The translations under genes were made by a program, and so were the position numbers. A stretch of DNA of 40,000 bases, taken from NCBI GenBank assembly GCA_009760855.2, contig WPIO01000023.1, forward strand, positions 5,725,001-5,765,000, in the 5' to 3' direction. The notes beneath the pieces were generated by a model. The model had not been told where the DNA came from, did no database searches, and was given only the letters and a program-made list of their open reading frames with translations. The stretch's first letter is position 1; each line of letters begins with the position of its first letter. This document shows, in pieces, positions 10,950 through 21,006 of the stretch. Origin of the DNA: Cristatella mucedo (lineage: Eukaryota > Bryozoa > Phylactolaemata > Cristatellidae).

Positions 10950-13300
10950 ACGGTCAGAGGCCGCCAAACGGGAGTGAGAGTTTTTGAATCGGACGGTGGA
11001 CATGGAAAAAGTGCCCAACAGTGCTCACAATCGCCCCACATTTGATAATTGAAACCCAAAGCCCTTGACCGAAAACATTAAACACCCGGGAAACTCCTAG
11101 GGAGAGATTTGCACCTGCCGCCTCTTGATCAAGCTAGGCTTAGACCGCAGATAAACATCTGGATACCAGTTATCCAAGGCAATACAATTACTTCACATTA
11201 TTGTGTGCATCATCTTTAGAGTATTCCAAATTCTTAAGAAATTCTGCTGTCCTCTACTACTATGTGCCGAAATCTTACATAGACTGAGAATGAATGATTA
11301 ACAATCACTGGAGAAATGCCGGAAATCTACATGCATTCAGTCGACGACAGCATAAGCAGATCGAGTGCAGATTGGAGGCAGATTGTCCTCGAGCAAGCGT
11401 TGCTGGAGATGCCGCACCGCAGACAGAGTGCGCTCTTTGACTAGCAATACTTTTTTGGCTCAGCCATTGTTGTCTTCTTACTTTCACTCACTGTCCGTTC
11501 GTCCGCGTCCACCTCCACGTTGCTCAGTGCCGTCACTCACTGGAGAGCGCCGCTCTGTGCACTCCCCCGTGCTATTGGTGATGGATATCTGATAGAGCCC
11601 TCTCCTCCACGTAGCTCATGGCTGTCCTTGTTAAACGCCCTACAGGCAGCTAGCAGGCGCTATGTGGTTCTGGATGGTTTTCTACATACGGTTGCTGTTC
11701 TATGTGGCAATGGTTCTCCGGTTGAATCCCTTCTCTTTCGGACAAGAGCGTGTGGAGAGCGATATCTCCTACCTAGTTCTTTAATCGGGAATTCTTTTTC
11801 GTGGTCCTTTTTTTTAAATGTCGTTAAAGCAACCACCGTTGAATGCAAAGTTTTCGCGTGCGAAAGTGTGTACTGCTGCCATGATAGATCGCCTTTTGGA
11901 TGAACTAAACGACCCGCGTAGTCGTTCCAACAGGCTTAATCGTGTTTAGAAAAAAGCCTGTCAAATTAACTTCCAGAAGAGACCACGGAGAGACCCGTTC
12001 TCGGTGCTTTCATTTAGTGCGAACACATTCAGAGACCATAGGGTGCCCTCACGAGGGGGCGGGGGCATCAGCAAGCTCTTCGGTTAACGAAAGAAGCGAA
12101 AGCCGAAGCTCAAGTTGAAAGCCGTCGAAGGCACCCGGATGTTCTAATGCTTACCGGAGAAACCGGCTCTAAAGTACATCTCCGAGAGGAATTTCTCTTG
12201 ACTGAGTTAGGTAAGTCTGCTTCATCCATCGGGGCTCCCGATAGCTAGATCAAATTAGTAAGTTTGCCTAAGCCATCTGCTAGTGTTCCATAGCTACACA
12301 CTTGTTTGCAGATCCATGGCGGTTCAAGCACCATTAGCCAAGACAGACGAGCGAGGGGGCGGCAGCTTCATCTGCCTCACAGATCCAAACAGCAGCCAAG
12401 CTGCACAGAAGCCCGTATGTACCGTTTGCCGGCAAGCTTCTAGTGAAGAATACCTCGCTCCGCACAACTAAAGGCTACCAGCCTCTACGTTGAAGTAGGT
12501 ACTTCTGCTTTACCAGCAATTACATGCCAACCGTGGCAAACGCGTCAGTATGTGTCTGCACCACAGTTCTATCCAGGACCAGTAATCATTGGCATCAACG
12601 TGAAATAAGTGGACCGATGGGACAGCGACTTACTAAGACACTCGTCAGTGTCACGATAATTTGCTTTGCGTAGCTTTAATTCATCGGTTCCTTGTGCAAT
12701 CATTTACGCAGACAGATAAGAGGGATGAGTTTAGGCGATGCAGAACGAGATGGAAGTAAAAGAGAACGAATAAAACTGCATTAAAGCAAATGTATAATCA
12801 GTTTCAGACTGAAGGCGTGGAGTCAACGAAAACTTTTCAAGCGAAGAGTACTTCGCTCTTTTCTGGGCAATACCGATCCTACCGTTTGTGCTGCTCTTTC
12901 TTCCGGCCGCCGCATCTAGAGTCTGACGAGTTAATAGCTTCTCCGGATCCAATATTTCAATAGAATGCCAGTCGAAGTCTTACCGACTATCAGCTGCCAA
13001 AAGGGAGGTCGAAAAACATGGGTGATGACATATCGCCTGTCAGCGAAGCAGTTTACGGAGAATTGATTGATTAAATCACTGCACAGTCACTCATAAGAAG
13101 AAACGCCTAGTGGTTTCAGAGAATCACGTGACCAGCTGGCTGCAATCAATCCCACAGCGATGAGGCAAAGTTTGTCTGGACTTCCATTTTCTGACAAGTC
13201 TATTCTCGGCGCTTCGTCGGTGGCCTGATCTCTGGCCGCTCCCATTCCAGACCAGTGCCTCGAGCTTCAGGTCTGCTACCATCTATGCGTAGTTGGGTGG
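10950..13300. other. Unrecognised stretch, no gene seen
   Basis: Frames of up to 127 codons (11520-11903, +) show no recognisable domain. A perfect splice-donor-like TTAG|GTAAGT occurs at 12207-12216, with no supporting exon. CCCTC-ACGA-GGGGGCGGGGG near 12049 is a small GC-rich inverted motif. Nothing else is supportable. Confidence 0.4.
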
Positions 13301-13309
13301 ACGTTTTTT

Positions 13310-14056
13310 GTACGAGCAAGTCGATATCTGGAGCCAGTGCTGGTCGGCGAGACGTGATGTGATGCGGCCACTGCGTTGCTCAGGACAGCCTAACTGCAGA
13401 ATTTTGCACCAACTAGAAGCGGCTGATTGCACCGGCCGGTAGACCAGTAAGCAGTGAGTTGCAGAAGTCGAGACGGGACGTCACAAATGCATGAACCAAT
13501 TTACATGTAGTACCCTGTCTAAGCAGGCCCAAATTTCAGCAATATTTCGCAGCTGAGAGTAAGCAGTTTTCACTGTGGAGCTGATATGGTCGGCTGGTGA
13601 AAGGTCACTTTGGAACGGGAGACATGCCGGAAATTTTTTGCAGCCGATTTTGAGCGTTAAGCTGTCCAATTTCTAAGTCAAACTTGGTTTGCCAACTTTT
13701 CGTAAGTTTCCGCCATCCAACGCTGCCGAAAGACCAAGAAAAAAAAAGCAGAGACTTCACCTAAGTCTGCATTCCTGATAAGGTCGTCATACACCCGAAG
13801 TAATGCTGACTCTGTGGAGTGATGAGCTCTAAAACGAGACTGGAACTTACTTACTAGGTTTGAGTGTTCAATATGATTCAGCTGGTCTGCCACAACTCAT
13901 TCTAGGATCTTTTGTAGGAACGGTAGAAGGGAGACTGAATGGAAATTGCTCAAGTGATCTTGGTCTAGTGTTGCTTTCTTGATTAGCTGACTAATGAAAG
14001 GTACACGGAAACACCCTGAGGCTAACGACGTATTCATTATGTTAGTTATGCGTGTT
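13310..14056 (-). pseudogene. L2A LINE RT relic, inverted 5' part with internal deletion
   Basis: Read on the - strand from 14056 downward. It shows LTRITNIMNTSLASG (RT upstream region), SNFHSVSLLPFLQKILE (the 'NYRPVSLLPFLSKILE' block) and LVSKFQSRFRAHHSTESALL. Near 13735 the sequence jumps past the catalytic YADD region to LVHAFVTSRLDFCNSLLTGLPAGAI (13420-13500) and a degraded 'HHI...LAP' block near 13340. The palm motifs from A through C are therefore deleted. Frames are interrupted. It is joined head-to-head with the + strand L2A 3' end at 14057, as expected of a twin-primed insertion. Confidence 0.75.
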
Positions 14057-14385
14057 AGTTCATATGCTCCCAAAGCCTGGAACTCATTCCTGACTGACGT
14101 TACGACATCCCCTGGCTTGATGGCATTTAAAAAGGTGCTGTTTGTCACAGAATTTAGTGGATCCTTGTGATTCATCTTCTGTATGTTTATGCGTGCTGAC
14201 ACTTCGAATGCTACTACTAGCCATATTTTACCTGCTGACACTGTGCATTTTGCCTCTAACGAAGTTGCACTGGTTGACATGTGGATTTTGCCACCAACCA
14301 TTTGACCATGAATCTTGTAAAGCATTTGTAAAGTGCCTACACAGAGATTAATTTCTCTGAGAGCGAAATACAATTGTGTTATTAC
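14057..14385 (+). mobile_element. L2A LINE 3' end, sense half of an inverted copy
   Basis: It begins at AGTTCATATGCTCCCAAAGC (coding for the SSYAPKAWNSL block) and runs through the C-terminal codons and 3' UTR. It ends in the tail AAGTGCCTACACAGAGATTA with TTTCTCTGAG (14331-14362) and a TTATTACTTTATT-type terminal repeat. Same end structure as the copies at 3600-3870 and 36776-37048. Confidence 0.75.
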
Positions 14386-14725
14386 TTTATTATTTACTCA
14401 CGAGCTTTCAGTCAAGATGACATATACTGATGTAGATTTCCTCAGGACTGTTAGTTTGGTACTTTTCTTTTCTTCTTATCCCCTTACTCAACGACTGATT
14501 GTCGGCACTATGACAGGGTTTTTCACTTGTAGTGCAGCAATTCATGGCTTTTGTAATCACTTCTGCACATCAAGTCAACGTATTTTTGTATTGCAAAGCT
14601 TGTTACTTGCTTCACGGGTAATTTTTCAAGATAAAAGACAACATATCAGGTCACACTTTTTGTTATTTTTAGATCACAAACTACAATAAATTCACAGTAT
14701 TAAAGTCACATTAACGTATGAAATT
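14386..14725. other. Unrecognised AT-rich stretch
   Basis: A 118-codon + frame (14333-14689) starts inside the L2A tail and has no domain. It is treated as chance. Nothing else recognised. Confidence 0.4.
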
Positions 14726-14727
14726 AC

Positions 14728-14815
14728 TTTTCCTTCATAAGTACAGTGCCTAGAAATAAATTGACTTCACTTAGGACATAATAAAAACGTCTAATTACTA
14801 TTACTACTATTGTAA
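14728..14815 (+). mobile_element. L2A 3' tail fragment
   Basis: AGTGCCTAGAAATAAATTGA and CTTCACTTAGGACATAATAA, followed by an ATTACTATTACTACTATT terminal repeat, resemble the L2A tail (GTGCCTAGAAAGAGATTNAG...). The fragment is short and the match diverged. Confidence 0.5.
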
Positions 14816-14875
14816 CTCGCATGAGCACGAAGAAGACAAATTCATTGGACGAAGCAAATGCTGTAATGTGATTTA

Positions 14876-15240
14876 ATGTATCTCCGCCAGCTACTCTACA
14901 AAGCCACAAAGACTATGTGAGTGTTAAGCAGGAGAGTTTTGTATAGAGCACTTACAGCCTAAGTGGCTTTCAGAACGCATTCGGTAGCTAACAGACTTCA
15001 TCTCACGCAACAAAGAGAAAGTGAGAAGCACAGCTGAGTCAGCAGAGCAGTTGAAGTAGTGAATAGTATGGAAGTAGCAGCTCAGGATGACTGGGAAGGA
15101 TCAAGGCCAATAGTCGGCAGCAGGAGAGTAGTGGTCGTTTCGTAAGAATTGTGGAACTGAGTTCCACAGTCTAGGACATGCAGAGCAAAAGCTTCTGTTG
15201 CCAACGGTCTTAAAGCGAATGAATGAAATGGCTAATCAAG
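14876..15240 (-). mobile_element. L2B LINE 3' fragment (RT C-terminus and 3' end)
   Basis: Highly similar along its whole length to the L2B copy at 34745-35102. Shared stretches include GCAGGAGAGTTTTGTATAG, ACAGACTTC.TCTCACGCAAC, AGTTCCACAGTCTAGGAC and AGCTTCTGT.GCCAAC. Element sense is the - strand, and its 3' terminus is at about 14876 (GTATCTCCG.CAG in + orientation). It is 5'-truncated at about 15240, where a SINE-F copy follows after about 28 bp. Confidence 0.8.
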
Positions 15241-15267
15241 CCATGGCCTTAAAAACACAAACTCCAA

Positions 15268-15425
15268 CTGACTCAACAGCCTCTTTTTGTATAGCGACCG
15301 AAGAGCCTTAAAGGCTATCACCACCGTTTGCAGCAGCAATAAAGACTAACCCACCACAGGATTCGAACCCACAACCTCGGGACCGAGATCGCGAATCGCT
15401 TTATTTAGTGGGCCATCGCGGCTCA
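15268..15425 (-). mobile_element. SINE-F copy (tRNA head, internal stem-loop)
   Basis: On the - strand a perfect B box GGGTTCGAATCC (15359-15370) lies downstream of a degraded A-box region. The body GCTGCTGCAAACGGTGGTGA follows, then AAGGCTCTTCGGTCGCTATA and a 3' end AAAAAGAGGCTGTTGAGTCA. The same order is seen in the copy at 17877-18050. Tail (15268-15290) and head are both present, so it is nearly full-length. Confidence 0.75.
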
Positions 15426-15443
15426 CTATTGGCCCTGTGAGCC

Positions 15444-15602
15444 AGTGTTTAGATAGGAGGTAGATAGGAGATATTTTATATATTTATAATTTTATCATTT
15501 AGATTTATAAATAATAATATAATAAATATAAATTATTATGAATAATTATAAAATAATAAATTTACATTTTTCTCCTATCTAATAGTGTTTATATAGGAGG
15601 TA
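15444..15602. repeat. AT-rich palindrome with 10-bp inverted termini and flanking 19-bp direct repeats
   Basis: AGATAGGAGA (15462-15471) and its exact reverse complement (15571-15580) bound about 100 bp of almost pure A/T. Outside these lie direct repeats AGTGTTTAGATAGGAGGTA (15444-15462) and AGTGTTTATATAGGAGGTA (15584-15602), 18/19 identical. The layout suggests a small MITE-like insertion or a recombination product. No transposon family recognised. Confidence 0.7.
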
Positions 15603-16680
15603 CAAAAGGAAATGATTGGTTCTTACGAAAGTGCCTGTCATGCACTGTCGTCTATTCGAGGAATGTGGCAGTGTCAGTTGTTGAGGCGCTCTGACTCAAG
15701 GTGCATTAGAACTGAAGACTTGGTCAGGCAATCATTAGAAGGGTCGGGGTCAGATGGCTGGATGGAGGCTCAGCTAGCCAATCCCAGTCTCAGGGGTGAG
15801 GGTGTAGCTTGAGTAGGAGTAGGAATTTCTCGTGGCTCGTAGTCCAGAAGCGAGGAACGGGAACAAGAGAGTGCACTCGCGCTTCTTACTGCGCAGGCAG
15901 GAAGTCCTGTATCACATGATGGGGAGCTATTGAAGTCTTAACGGAATGCCACGTGGTCTTCTCTTAATCTTCCCGTCGCCAGGGACAGTGCAATGCGTGC
16001 AATTCAGATCCTCAACGGTCTTGCTCCTTGAGGTGCTGCCAACAAGCTTGGTCGATACAGCTGCTCTTACTTACAATAGTCTCTTTTATCTGTTTCTACC
16101 CTACCTCTACCTCTAGACAAATGTCTGCTTGTATAGGTCGCCGCTTCGTTTGATTTCACTTCAGATACAGTCTTTGCTGATCAGACAATCGATTCCAAAC
16201 CTTAAGCCTTAAGGGTCATTTCGATTCGTAGCCTCGTGTGTACGCAGCCATTAGAGACATTTCGTTGTGCACCATCAGGTCAGCTCGCATCGTGCACCCA
16301 TGCGCTCATGCGGTTCACAAACTGGGATGCGGGATGTGGGACTCGCGAACCGAGCTGTAGCCACGAGCTCTCAATCTGAGTCTTACTGTAATTCCGGAAT
16401 TGACGGACAGAGTTATTTCAACTACCTGGCCGCGAGGCCAAGTATCGACTATCCGAGAAAGCCTCTGTAATGTTAGAGTAAGAGCGAGAACGCCAATATA
16501 ATTCCCTAGGGGATCGCTTAGTCTTTGTCTCTCTGTCACTTCTCATGCCTGTGTCTATGTGTGTACTTCTCTGTCTTTGGTCCCTGCCGCTGTCCACGTC
16601 CATGTTCCCTTACCCATCTGGTGCTGTTACTCTCACATCAGTGTCTTAATCCACTCGTAGGGTGCTCGCTCTTCACTACC
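15603..16680. other. Unrecognised stretch, no gene seen
   Basis: Short frames only (60-75 codons) with no domain. No element boundaries identified. Confidence 0.4.
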
Positions 16681-16682
16681 AT

Positions 16683-16797
16683 GTTCTTGGGCTCGAGTGG
16701 TGCAGCAGTTAATCCTTGATGGCACACTGCAAGTGGGGTGATAGCAGTTGAAGGTATTATGCCGCTTTAAAAATGAGGCTGGTTTATCAGCTGACCA
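16683..16797 (+). mobile_element. SINE-F fragment, diverged
   Basis: It parallels the + copy at 26225-26362. GGGCTCGAGTGGTGCAGCAG (B-box region), GGCACACTGCAAGTGGGGTG (stem-loop region) and ATGAGGCTGGTTTATCAGCT (3' end) occur in the same order and spacing. Strongly diverged, with the 5' head not visible. Confidence 0.5.
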
Positions 16798-16944
16798 TCA
16801 CTTTACTTTAACCGCACTCTCACTCTCTAGCGCTCGCTCTCGCTCACTCTGACATCACTACATACTCTGACTGAATGACAGTTTAAAGAAGATGAAAAAG
16901 TAACTCCGAAGGTTTTTCTCCAACGGTTTGTATTTTTTTCCTTG

Positions 16945-17120
16945 ACAGTCTCACTCGTTCAGAAACAGTGCCTATTATCACTAAACAATTAAAATGCTCC
17001 TTTTCTAGCCGATCTCAAGCCTATTAATATGCCTAGAAAAAGATTTAGTTATGTTTAGTTTAGCTTGTTAGGACGATGGAAATATTTTTCTTAATGTTAT
17101 TGATATTATTACTCTCATTA
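16945..17120 (+). mobile_element. L2A 3' UTR tail fragment
   Basis: TATGCCTAGAAAAAGATTTA then GTTATGTTTAG (17029-17059) is the L2A tail motif. It is followed by an ATT-rich repeat (TTATTGATATTATTACTCTC), and the 80 bases upstream resemble the L2A 3' UTR (a CAATTAAAATGCTCCTTTT-type segment). No coding part remains. Confidence 0.45.
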
Positions 17121-17146
17121 TTACACTTTCTTTCCTTCTCAATCAC

Positions 17147-17214
17147 ACTCACACACACATACACACATACACTCACGCAAGCACGAATGCGTACGCGCAC
17201 GCACACACGTTCTC
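17147..17214. repeat. Imperfect (CA)n repeat
   Basis: CA dinucleotides interrupted by ATAC and GCAC units (17147-17210). Confidence 0.8.
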
Positions 17215-17220
17215 GAACTT

Positions 17221-17316
17221 TGTCTCTGTCTCTGTCTCTGTCTCTGTCTCTGTCTCTGTCTCTGTCTCTGTCTCTGTCTCTGTCTCTGTCTCTGTCTCTG
17301 TCTCTGTCTCTGTCTC
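17221..17316. repeat. (TGTCTC)n hexanucleotide repeat, 16 pure units
   Basis: 96 bp of uninterrupted TGTCTC hexamers, pyrimidine-rich on the + strand. Related in composition to the CT/GA tracts but with a distinct 6-bp period. Confidence 0.95.
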
Positions 17317-17876
17317 ACTCTCTGAGAAAACCTAAAGGCGTATAGCTCCACCACTATTGCTGAGTCTGACTGGTTCGGTACTGCTGCGCTTGTCCGATCA
17401 GTCGTACACCTAAAGTTTCATGTTAATAGACCGTCCTCGGATTTGTATTATTTCAACAATCCTCTACATTTGTTGCACACACTACCGCGTTCACATACAC
17501 GGATTCTGTGCACCATGTGCAAACTAGTTCCCACCCAGCCAATGAAGAGTACTTTCGTCCTTGCTGTTTTTTGACCAATTAATTAGCTTGGGCTTAACCA
17601 AGCGACTGTCTGAGAGATGCATACTCTATTAGGGGCAAGAGCTATAATTCAAGAGACAACGTGCGATCCTATTTGATCGAAAAAAAATAAAGGCTTCTCA
17701 AAGCCGAGGCATAGCAAGCAAATAGCTTGAAGAAGTATTCGAAGTGTATTAGGTAGTTGAATCGATGACCAGAGCCAATCGACTCTGGTCAATCTCGTCG
17801 CCGAGTGTAAAGTGAAGCTTGTTTTCCAATATCAGCTCGCTCGAGCGTGCACTTCTTTTTATTCTTTCTAAATCTT
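17317..17876. other. Unrecognised stretch
   Basis: No frame or element recognised. A small dyad GACCAGAGCCAATCGACTCTGGTC occurs at 17767-17790 (10-bp arms, 4-nt loop). Confidence 0.4.
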
Positions 17877-18050
17877 GGATAAATAAATAAATCCTAGCTG
17901 ATTAAACAGCCTCTTTTTGTGTAGCGACAGAAGAGCCTTTACGGCTATCGCCACCGCTTGCAGTGGCGATAAAGAATCGCCCGCCGCAGGAATCGAACCC
18001 ACGACCTCGGGACCAAGGTCGTGAAAGCAACCACCTTACCTGGTCTTCGG
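17877..18050 (-). mobile_element. SINE-F copy, near full-length
   Basis: Read on the - strand, the A-box-like GACCAGGTAAGGTGGTTGC (18022-18045) is followed by a perfect B box GGGTTCGATTCC (17989-18000). Then comes a stem-loop with arms TATCGCCAC/GTGGCGATA (17946-17971). The 3' end is AAAAAGAGGCTGTTTAATCA, followed by an (ATTT)n terminal repeat (17878-17893). The A and B boxes are the internal RNA polymerase III promoter of tRNA-derived SINEs. This is the reference copy for the family in this window. Confidence 0.85.
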
Positions 18051-18365
18051 AGCATAGTACGCGAGCATCAGTCATTGTATGCCCGAATATGACGTCTGTG
18101 ACTTTGCTGAATTTGTACCTGTCCTTCAAAACGGATGGTACGGTACGTGCTGCCTCTGCAAATACACGGATCCTCTTTTGCCATTACCCAAATAAAACTT
18201 TTTAGGTGAAGTCTACGCACTGGTCATGGTCGTAAATTTGTATAACCTACTGAGGCTAGCTTGCAAATAAAATCCACGAGCTGGCTATTCGTGTACGCGA
18301 GTTCGATCTTCGCCTTCCCATAGCTTACCTACATAAGCTCGTTGAACCTTTTTAAAATGATTGCT
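18051..18365. other. Unrecognised stretch
   Basis: No gene or element seen. Confidence 0.4.
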
Positions 18366-18403
18366 GTTGAGACATATATGTTAGCATATATATGTTATAT
18401 ATG

Positions 18404-18439
<36 letters not shown>

Positions 18440-18512
18440 CTCTGTATGTTAGTGTGTGTGCGTGCGTCTGTGTGTGTGTGTGTGTATGTGTGTGTGTGTG
18501 CGCGCCTGTGTG
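18366..18512. repeat. (TA)n then (TG)n composite microsatellite
   Basis: TA-rich, including TATATGTTA variants at 18374-18409 and a near-pure run at 18404-18436. This is followed by TG/CG alternation at 18450-18512. Alternating purine-pyrimidine throughout. Confidence 0.9.
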
Positions 18513-18718
18513 CGCACTTAGACATAAATGCATCCGTGTAACCTTATTGATATCTTCACATCTGTCGTTATTATTAGCAGTTATTATTTATACGTTCGTT
18601 ATTATATTATTATTATATGTTCGTTCTTATTAGCATTATTCTGAAGAATTGGGCGACGAGAAGACACTTCCTGCGCTTTCTGAGAGCGCGAGCCAAGTGG
18701 ATCCAGCGGTGCATCTCA

Positions 18719-18801
18719 CAGCAGCAGCAGCAGCAGCAGAGCAACTCGGTCATGGCGCGTGCATACGTAAAATGGCTTACAGCAAGCAAGCAAGCAAGCA
18801 A
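18719..18801. repeat. (CAG)n and (CAAG)n short repeats
   Basis: GCAGCAGCAGCAGCAGCAG at 18720-18738, and about five AAGC units at 18781-18800. Too short to imply a coding repeat. Confidence 0.8.
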
Positions 18802-18803
18802 CA

Positions 18804-19740
18804 ACACCTGTGGCTAGCAGTTCAGCCCAGTACAATCAGTTACACCTCACTACAAGCAGAGGCTATCCAAAGATCACGCAAGTAGCCTCGTTCTCCTTTT
18901 AGGCTAGATTAATGCAAGCCATTATTGACAGGCCCCCCCCCCGGAAGAAAACTCATCAAACGTTCTCTTCGTTGATGCTAAATGTGGACACTCCCAAATT
19001 GCTCAAAAATTTCAAGGAATGCAGTCACGTGTTCTATAAGTGAAAAGGGCTGAGGTGCCTCTTGGTCAACCAGTGAACATAAATCAAATTGTTGCAGCGA
19101 CATGCCACGGCTTAGCTGCTCGATGCCCGCCTGAGTTGCTGTACTAATTCTTTCCTCATTCTGACCTCCTCTCACCGGGTTCCTTTCATTGAGAAGTAGC
19201 TGGGCACAGACTTTATTTCTGACTTTGGTAGCACAACTTTTGCTATATATGGCATCCAAAAATTTTGAATTTTATTATCTGCAATCATGGATGTTTATAG
19301 ACAGATACGATTGCCCAACCAAGATCAGAAATGAACTCTTGCGGTATTGTGCAAGCAGAGCTTAACTCACATTTGAAATCAAATTCGTCAAGTATTGTAG
19401 TTATGAAATTTGCAAAGCCCAGAGTTGCAGTGTAAATGAAGCTTTTTCAAAGTCACAAGCATCTAACTTATCAAGCTACAAACTGGTACATCGATATATA
19501 GATGTTTATTAAGTTGGGACACAAGTCGTATACAATGCAAAGATTGGAATTTTTTTTGTAAATGTATTGCTTCAGGATTACTTTCGGTTAAATATGGTTA
19601 GCCAATTCATTTTTAATGCTTTCTTTTTATGCGGAAATCGTCAAAACTTTAGAACTCGTGTACTAAATTATATTAAAGGTACCTTAAACAAGTATTTAAT
19701 TATTGGGTCAGTGTTCTTAGAATTCTCTCAACATTTACCC
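18804..19740. other. Unrecognised AT-leaning stretch
   Basis: A poly-C run (about 18932-18942) and one 93-codon - frame (18978-19259) without recognisable domain. No element ends identified. Confidence 0.4.
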
Positions 19741-19744
19741 TTAA

Positions 19745-19985
19745 ATGTAATCGATTTAGGGGATATCGTGACGTCAGTCTGAAGTGAGTTCCAGGCCCCA
19801 GGGAGCATATGAACTAAAGGCAAGGTCTCCAGAGCATTTGATGTGTGTTCGATGCACAGCTAAATGACTTGAGTCCGAAGAGTGGATGGTACGATGCGAA
19901 GCCTGCGTAGGAGCAGTTCAAAGAGGTAGGCTGGAGCATGAGAAAGAAGGCACCAAAGAGTGTGTATCAACCTTGAAATAAATCC
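19745..19985 (-). mobile_element. L2A LINE fragment, RT C-terminal segment
   Basis: On the - strand it reads LIHTLWCLLSHAPAYLFELL then LRRLRIVPSTLR, matching the L2 'LAPTYLSELL...' region. ALETLPLVHMLPGAWNSLQT, matching the '...FSSYAP.AWNSLP' block, follows. The DNA AGTTCATATGCTCC..GGGCCTGGAACTC matches the copy at 14057. A stop interrupts the frame. No 3' UTR tail follows. Confidence 0.7.
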
Positions 19986-20021
19986 CCACGGTTGATTCAC
20001 GCTATATGCATTAAATATACA

Positions 20022-20046
20022 GATATTAAATATATATATATATTCA

Positions 20047-20083
<37 letters not shown>
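20022..20083. repeat. (TA)n microsatellite
   Basis: Two TA runs separated by TTCAG. Confidence 0.95.
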
Positions 20084-20085
<2 letters not shown>

Positions 20086-20354
20086 CGAACAGGGTATATT
20101 GACAATATGAAAAATATTCAATGTGGTGGAAGGATAAATAAAATTTCTCAAAATGCAGACCAGCGGCGCAATTTAACGACTAGATGCCTTGAGTGCGTTA
20201 TATTGCCACCACCTCCATCAAAGGGTTAGCTCGACCATGAAAATGGCGAACTGTCAGTCACGTGCACATGCTAGCGATGCCTTCGCTTCTTCTCCTGTCA
20301 GGCTTCGCAGATCATTGCTGACTTTCGCAGGTTTTGAACTTGCTACTTTCACTC

Positions 20355-20356
<2 letters not shown>
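20084..20356. other. Unrecognised stretch
   Basis: No gene or element recognised between the TA and CT tracts. Confidence 0.4.
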
Positions 20357-20769
<413 letters not shown>

Positions 20770-20959
20770 CCTATCTTTTTCTCATTCTCTTTTTCTTCCT
20801 CCCTCCAACTCTCTAGTCCCTTACGCGGTGCTTGAAAGCAGGTTTAACTTCTTGAAGATTTTCAAAGTAAAGACCAATTTGTAAGACGAAAGCACGACTA
20901 TGAGGACGGATCAAGAGTTCTTGCCTACCCCTGCATGAAGCTTAGACAGAGCGCCAAGC

Positions 20960-21006
20960 CAAAGGCTCTTCTACCGCTATATTAATTGGGCTGTTGAATC
21001 AACTCA
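20960..21006 (+). mobile_element. SINE-F 3' end fragment
   Basis: AAAGGCTCTTCTACCGCTAT followed by GGGCTGTTGAATCAACTCA matches the SINE-F 3' end AAAGGCTCTTCTGTCGCTAC and GAGGCTGTTNANTCAG. The head is missing. Confidence 0.55.

Noticed and set aside
17989-18046. Genuine tRNA gene at the perfect B boxes (also 15359 and 37329)
   Set aside because: Although the A/B boxes are tRNA-like, no complete cloverleaf with acceptor stem forms, and the same body and 3' end recur at dispersed sites. These are SINEs.
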